From the NCBI GenBank assembly GCA_023079485.1, contig CM041115.1:22684863-22748862 (forward strand): DNA of 64,000 nucleotides, in the 5' to 3' direction. A program made the position numbers and the translations under genes. This DNA is from Archilochus colubris. Lineage: Eukaryota; Chordata; Aves; Apodiformes; Trochilidae. Shown here in pieces: positions 59,347-64,000 of this stretch. The notes under the pieces are model-generated. The model was not told where the DNA came from and did not search any database. It saw only the letters and a program-made list of their open reading frames with translations. Position 1 is the first letter of the stretch. Every line of letters begins with the position of its first letter.

Positions 59347-59546
59347 CACACACACAGACACAAAACAACCCCAACCAAACAACAAAGAAACCAACGAAGC
59401 ACCACCCTACAAACCACCAACAAACAAACAAAACAGAAAAACCCACTACAAAAAAAACCCAAACAAAACAAAAAACAAAACCCCCCAACTAAACAAAAGA
59501 AAACAAAACCCCACAGACTAAAAAAAAAAAAAAAAAAAAAAAAAAA
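59347..59546 (+). repeat. A/C-rich low-complexity block ending in (A)27
   Basis: About 170 bases with almost no G or T, made of CAAA, CCAA and ACCC steps, then 27 A from 59520 to 59546. The minus strand gives artificial Phe/Cys/Val-rich ORFs. No source gene can be recognised upstream. Confidence 0.9.
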
Positions 59547-62500
59547 GCCCACAAGACTCACCTGAGCCCATCCAGAAAGGGCAGGCCAGTTCCTGCAGAA
59601 AATAGGCTCTAATAATTTTAGCAATCAGAACAGAAATACACAGCTGGGTTTGCATATTTCATTCTTGCCACAGAGCACTTTCAAGCAGAGTTCTTCATAG
59701 CCAGTCTACACAAAATGCAGAGTACACAAAAGAAGCTTTGTTTCTGACCACCTTCCTACTGAAGTTTTAAGATCATTTTGTGACACTTCCATGAAACCAC
59801 ATTAAAACTTTAAACTGACATGGCAAGATGTTCATTCTCTGTGACAAGCAGGCACAGAACTGGCTCAATCTTCAGTCTTCATTTACTTTTAAGGATATGA
59901 AAAAACTCCTCTGGTTTGGGTTACAAACCCAAAAAAAGATGCAGGAGAAACTGCAATTACCATATTACAGCTAATTGCAAGAACATATAGCATTTATCTA
60001 AGGTTCCACTGATGTTTTGCCACTAGAGACTTCAGGAGCCTGGGTATAAAGCCAGCAGGCAAAAATTCTAACCATTTGTAACAAGCAAAGCACAACAAAG
60101 ATGACAAAATATCAACACCAAAAGGGTGCCTTGTTCCTTCCAAGAAATGTTTGCTTTATCACATGCTTAACTAATACTTCCTACTCAATCTTGTTTGAGC
60201 TAACAAATTTATGTACACATAAACAAAGTTATTAGAGTAAGAGACAATGTAATATGAAGGGATGAGAAAATACTTCTGAGAAAAAAAATCTTCACTAGTT
60301 AAAATAAAGTTAAAAAAAGGACCCCCAGCAGGACTTGAGAAATGCTAGCTGGGGAGAGGACAGTAACTCCTTCCTACATGGTACTGCATTTTAAGTTCAC
60401 TAGTTGTTTGTTTTTATTTTTAAAAATCTGGTTTGATGCAGAAATATTTATTTCCATGGTTGTCATCCTGATACTAGTTTGGTTATTAACATGTTGCTTC
60501 TAAACATTTTCACAAGGGCTTCAAACACTTACTTTGGCTGAAAGCCACGAGAGGAAAGAGAAGAGGAAAAAAATGCATAACTTAAGATATGAGTCTGACA
60601 AGGGACTTGTATCACTTTTTTCCAAAGTGCTGCCAGTCTCATTTTTAATCTTAGCATCATTGTTCCAGCTCCAATTAACAAATCCCTATAAAGCTCATCA
60701 GCAACAGTTCACATCTCTGCTAAGCATCTGACTTTGCATGTAACAAATTCTCTCCATTCTGTTTCTGACCAATGTTGCAGGAGAACAACAGAACTGGGAC
60801 AGTTCAGGAAGCTTGAGGCCTGAACTGGTAAAGTCAGTAAAATGTAGCACTGATGTCCCTCAACTCAGACAAGTAACACTTCTCCAAGTCTGAGTCAAGT
60901 GCGAGAGTTCTCCCTTTTCCATTCAGACGAGAGTCAGTACAGTTGTCTACAGTCCCACCACCCTTGCAGTTGGAAAGCACCCTGAATTCCTGCCAACAGG
61001 AATTTCAGGCATGCACATAGAGCCCAGTCCAGTCCACAACCCCATGTCCAGCCTCTGCTCCTTTATCTCAGTAACAGATAGTGAACAGCTGCAGGAATCA
61101 TACCCACTGCTGCCACAGCATGCTTTCAGCATGCATGTCCTCCACCCAGTGTTACCTCCTGAAAACTGGAATATTTATGGACAAGCCCTTGTTGAAGTTA
61201 TGCTTCCACATATTGCTTCTTTATGCCTCACAAGCACCTGTTGGGTCTTTCTATTGGTTAAGGTTAAAAAGGCATGTGCAGGGAGCACCCCTGACATTGG
61301 GGCAAAGCTGTAAATGGACTGAGACTGAACAGACAAGGATTCCCACAAGCTAGTCTGGGTTACCCTAATTCTCACAGCCTTTTCTCACTTTCAGAGAAGA
61401 ACTACAGATTAGTTGCAGGATCACCGGATTAATTAGACTAAAGAAGATGTCAGGAAGCCATCCTATTCAATCTCATACTCAAAGAAGGGTCAGTTAGGAG
61501 GTCAAACAAGGTTATTCAGGTTCTAATTCCTCAATCCAATCTTTAAAAAAAAAGATTGGAGAGTACACAATCCCACTAGGCACCCACATCCACCATTTGA
61601 CTGTCTTCACAGTAAGATTTTGTTTTTCACTACATTCAGTTGGAAGCTCTGATTTCAGTTTATGTTCATTGCTTCTCATAATTTACTTTTTTCCAGACAT
61701 AGAAAGAACAGATGGAACACCAATGAAATCAGAAGGAATGGCACACTACTTAACTCTGCTTTCAAGAAAAAATGCAACAGAGTTTCATTTTTAACTTACT
61801 TGATTCAGTTTAAGGGTTTACACAACACACATGAACTTTTACAAGACTGAAACTGGGAGAAGCTCCCTTAGCTGCCACATGCTGTCATGCATAATGTTCA
61901 ATATAAGAGAATACTTTGCAGTGAGCTGATGCTCATCTGTTCTATCTCACTGGATGCCTGGAGCATTGAGACACCTTCAAATTCAACATATTTTGACCCC
62001 AGAGCAGGAGGGTAGGAGGCAGGTAGAAGCAAAGATGGGAGGGAAACTTAAGAGCAGCAGCAAGTTCCTTACTGCACTAAGATATCAAATGAGGAAACGA
62101 GGAAACCAGTGTAGCCAAAAGATTTCCAAGATTTCCAGTGAATTCATACTTCACTGAATTCTTCTCACTCTAGGGTCACAGTTCTCTCTCTCTCTCTTTT
62201 TTTTTCTTTCTTTTTTTCTTCATTATTTCTCAAGAAACAGCTACTAAACTTCTAAAATGACATATCTTTTTGGACAATTCAGCTTTTCAGACTGCTTGTC
62301 AGTAGCATCCCTATCTTGATAGGCGATTCATATCCAGTATTAAAAGGAATGTGAAGAAAAACAGCCCAAAAACTTGAAATTTGTAAGGAGGTATGGGAAG
62401 TGAGAGAGAAGATCTGTGCTAACAAGCAAGCTAAAACAGACACAGAAGGGCAGAAGCATATTAAGGAACTGAAATATACTCTCTATGCCAAAGGCAATGC

Positions 62501-64000
62501 TGTGTGTTCAAACTACATTTGTGCACCAAGCAATAAGCACCATCACACATTACAGATCTTGCTTGTATTAGAAAAACAGGTAGTTTGTCTAAGTAGCCTT
62601 TGATTAAAGTGAATTGAAACTACTACTTCTTTATCAATGTGATACCAGGCACCTTTCAAACCGCAGGCAAGAGTTTAAGCATTTTGAACTCAATGGTTTC
62701 TCTTTCCCAACCATGCAAGCATCCATCCCTATACTTCACAATGATTCATCACACACTGAACAAATAAGCTGCATTAATAAAGTTGAGTTCCACATGCACT
62801 CTCACCTACTCTATTATGATGCTGACCTACTTTTTCAAAGTTCTGGACATCTCCAGAATATTTTGGGCCTAAATTGTGCCTTAATGAGAAGAAGTGGCAA
62901 GAAACTGAAAAAAATCCCAACCTCCATTTATATTCAGGCTTGTGATTTAGGTTTCACTATTTTTAGTCCATTTCCAGACCAAATCAAGTCAAAAGAGGAA
63001 GGTAAGTCTATTGCAAGAAGGGGGAAAAAAAAATCCCACAAACCAAAAAACCAAACTGTGGCTTAAACCCACTCTGGACTGTATGTTTGTACACTGAAAC
63101 TAAGCAACATGTTGTGTGTGTGCAACTGATGCACTGAGTTGCAAGACACAGGGTCTCATTTCTAACTCCTATTTCAGACCAAGGTTGAAGGATGGTTACT
63201 CTTTCAAAGAAAGGCCACTTTTACAGTTACCCAGCTGTACACAGTAGAGTTGAAGAGTGGGGTTTTTATCTTCACACATTTGTAAGCTGCTATGCACTGT
63301 CCAGTGCAGCAAACACAGACATGATCTTAAACAGTAAAGAGAATGGCTTTAATTATTGTCAGGGAAGAGACTGATCTAAACATAGAAAAATGCTATTTAT
63401 TTTATGCACAGCTGGTTTCTACCCCCAGTTATGCATCTAGTTATAGCAACCACAACACACTACAGTATCTCCCAACATGAAAAGTAAGACTACACATGCC
63501 AGCCGTATCTGCTCACACTCACTGATGGAGTGGGAAGCGCTCCATGAAGACAGCAAGAGAGGTACCATCATCCTGGCAACAGGCCATGCATCATGTGAAA
63601 CAGTTTCACAGCACATGGGAGATCTAGTGCTGTGCTCTAGAGAAAGAGAAGATAAGGACTTGTGTTGAAGTATATCAAGCATTATTTCCAACATGCCTCA
63701 ACTCATGCAGATCACACCTAATGCAAAGGAAGAAGTACTCTTCCATAACTGTCCCTGGACTACCTCTTTCCTTTACATCATTGCAGAATTTCTCAATTTC
63801 TAACAAAAAAAGAAACAACTTAAAATAGATGCTGAAGGCCAGGAAGTTTCTATCTAGCATCACTTCTAGCATATTTTAAAGAAGAAGCACAGCTGTTCAG
63901 AACATACGTCCTCAACTCTGCTGGGCTGCAAGGAATTCTGCATTACGATCAAGCTAGCAGCAGGTGAGAAACAAGTTCTATAAACACATACAGTAACACT

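Larger units (their letters stand above)
52174..64000 (-). other. SHB: SHB intron, continuing past the window
   Basis: No match to the preceding SHB exon (the part with the GYMEPYEAQ-type motif) was found in either direction, so this 11.8 kb is read as intron. It holds an old CR1 end, an A/C-rich low-complexity block and a pyrimidine run at about 62184-62220. Confidence 0.7.

Noticed and set aside
58980..59492. 170-codon plus-strand ORF
   Set aside because: The second half is only the A/C-rich block read as Lys/Thr/Pro/Asn. The first half has no recognised domain.
52174..64000. Search for the next upstream SHB exon
   Set aside because: No segment on the minus strand encodes the expected preceding motif with splice sites. 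The exon is most likely beyond the window.

Overview
The window looks like bird nuclear DNA. The evidence is many CR1-type LINE fragments on both strands, LTR elements of avian style, and four consecutive coding exons of the SH2-domain adaptor gene SHB on the minus strand. SHB is on chromosome Z in birds as far as I know, so Z linkage is an inference. The species cannot be told from the sequence.

Layout. Positions 1-378 hold the 3' part of a CR1 and 577-1115 a probable older solo LTR. A young, almost structurally complete class II (alpha/beta-type) endogenous retrovirus (ERV) fills 1173-6096. Its two 464-bp LTRs differ at only five positions and a perfect 6-bp GACCTG target-site duplication flanks it. 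Inside are a tRNA-Trp primer binding site, an intact gag with two in-frame minisatellites, an intact dUTPase-protease reading frame, a pol that stops just after the RT YMDD motif, and the last part of an env transmembrane protein that runs into the 3' LTR. RNase H, integrase, env surface and most of env TM are deleted. Gag to pro and pro to pol are joined by two correctly phased -1 slippery heptamers. The first is followed by sequence that can form an H-type pseudoknot.

From 6.1 to about 28.9 kb I see no confidently identified gene. This part holds CR1 copies of different ages and orientation (16.9-17.5 +, 18.3-19.8 -, 20.6-21.1 +, 22.1-24.1 +). It also has two possible minus-strand coding exons (16595-16644 and 14473-14649) with good splice sites and compatible phase, from a gene I cannot name. 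An ERVL-type solo LTR lies at 29.3-29.9 kb.

From 31996 to 52173 the last four coding exons of SHB run on the minus strand. Splice phases match throughout and together they encode the C-terminal third of the adaptor, including the whole SH2 domain. Upstream exons are not found, so 52174-64000 is read as part of a large intron. The introns carry old CR1 pieces and low-complexity DNA but no other gene.
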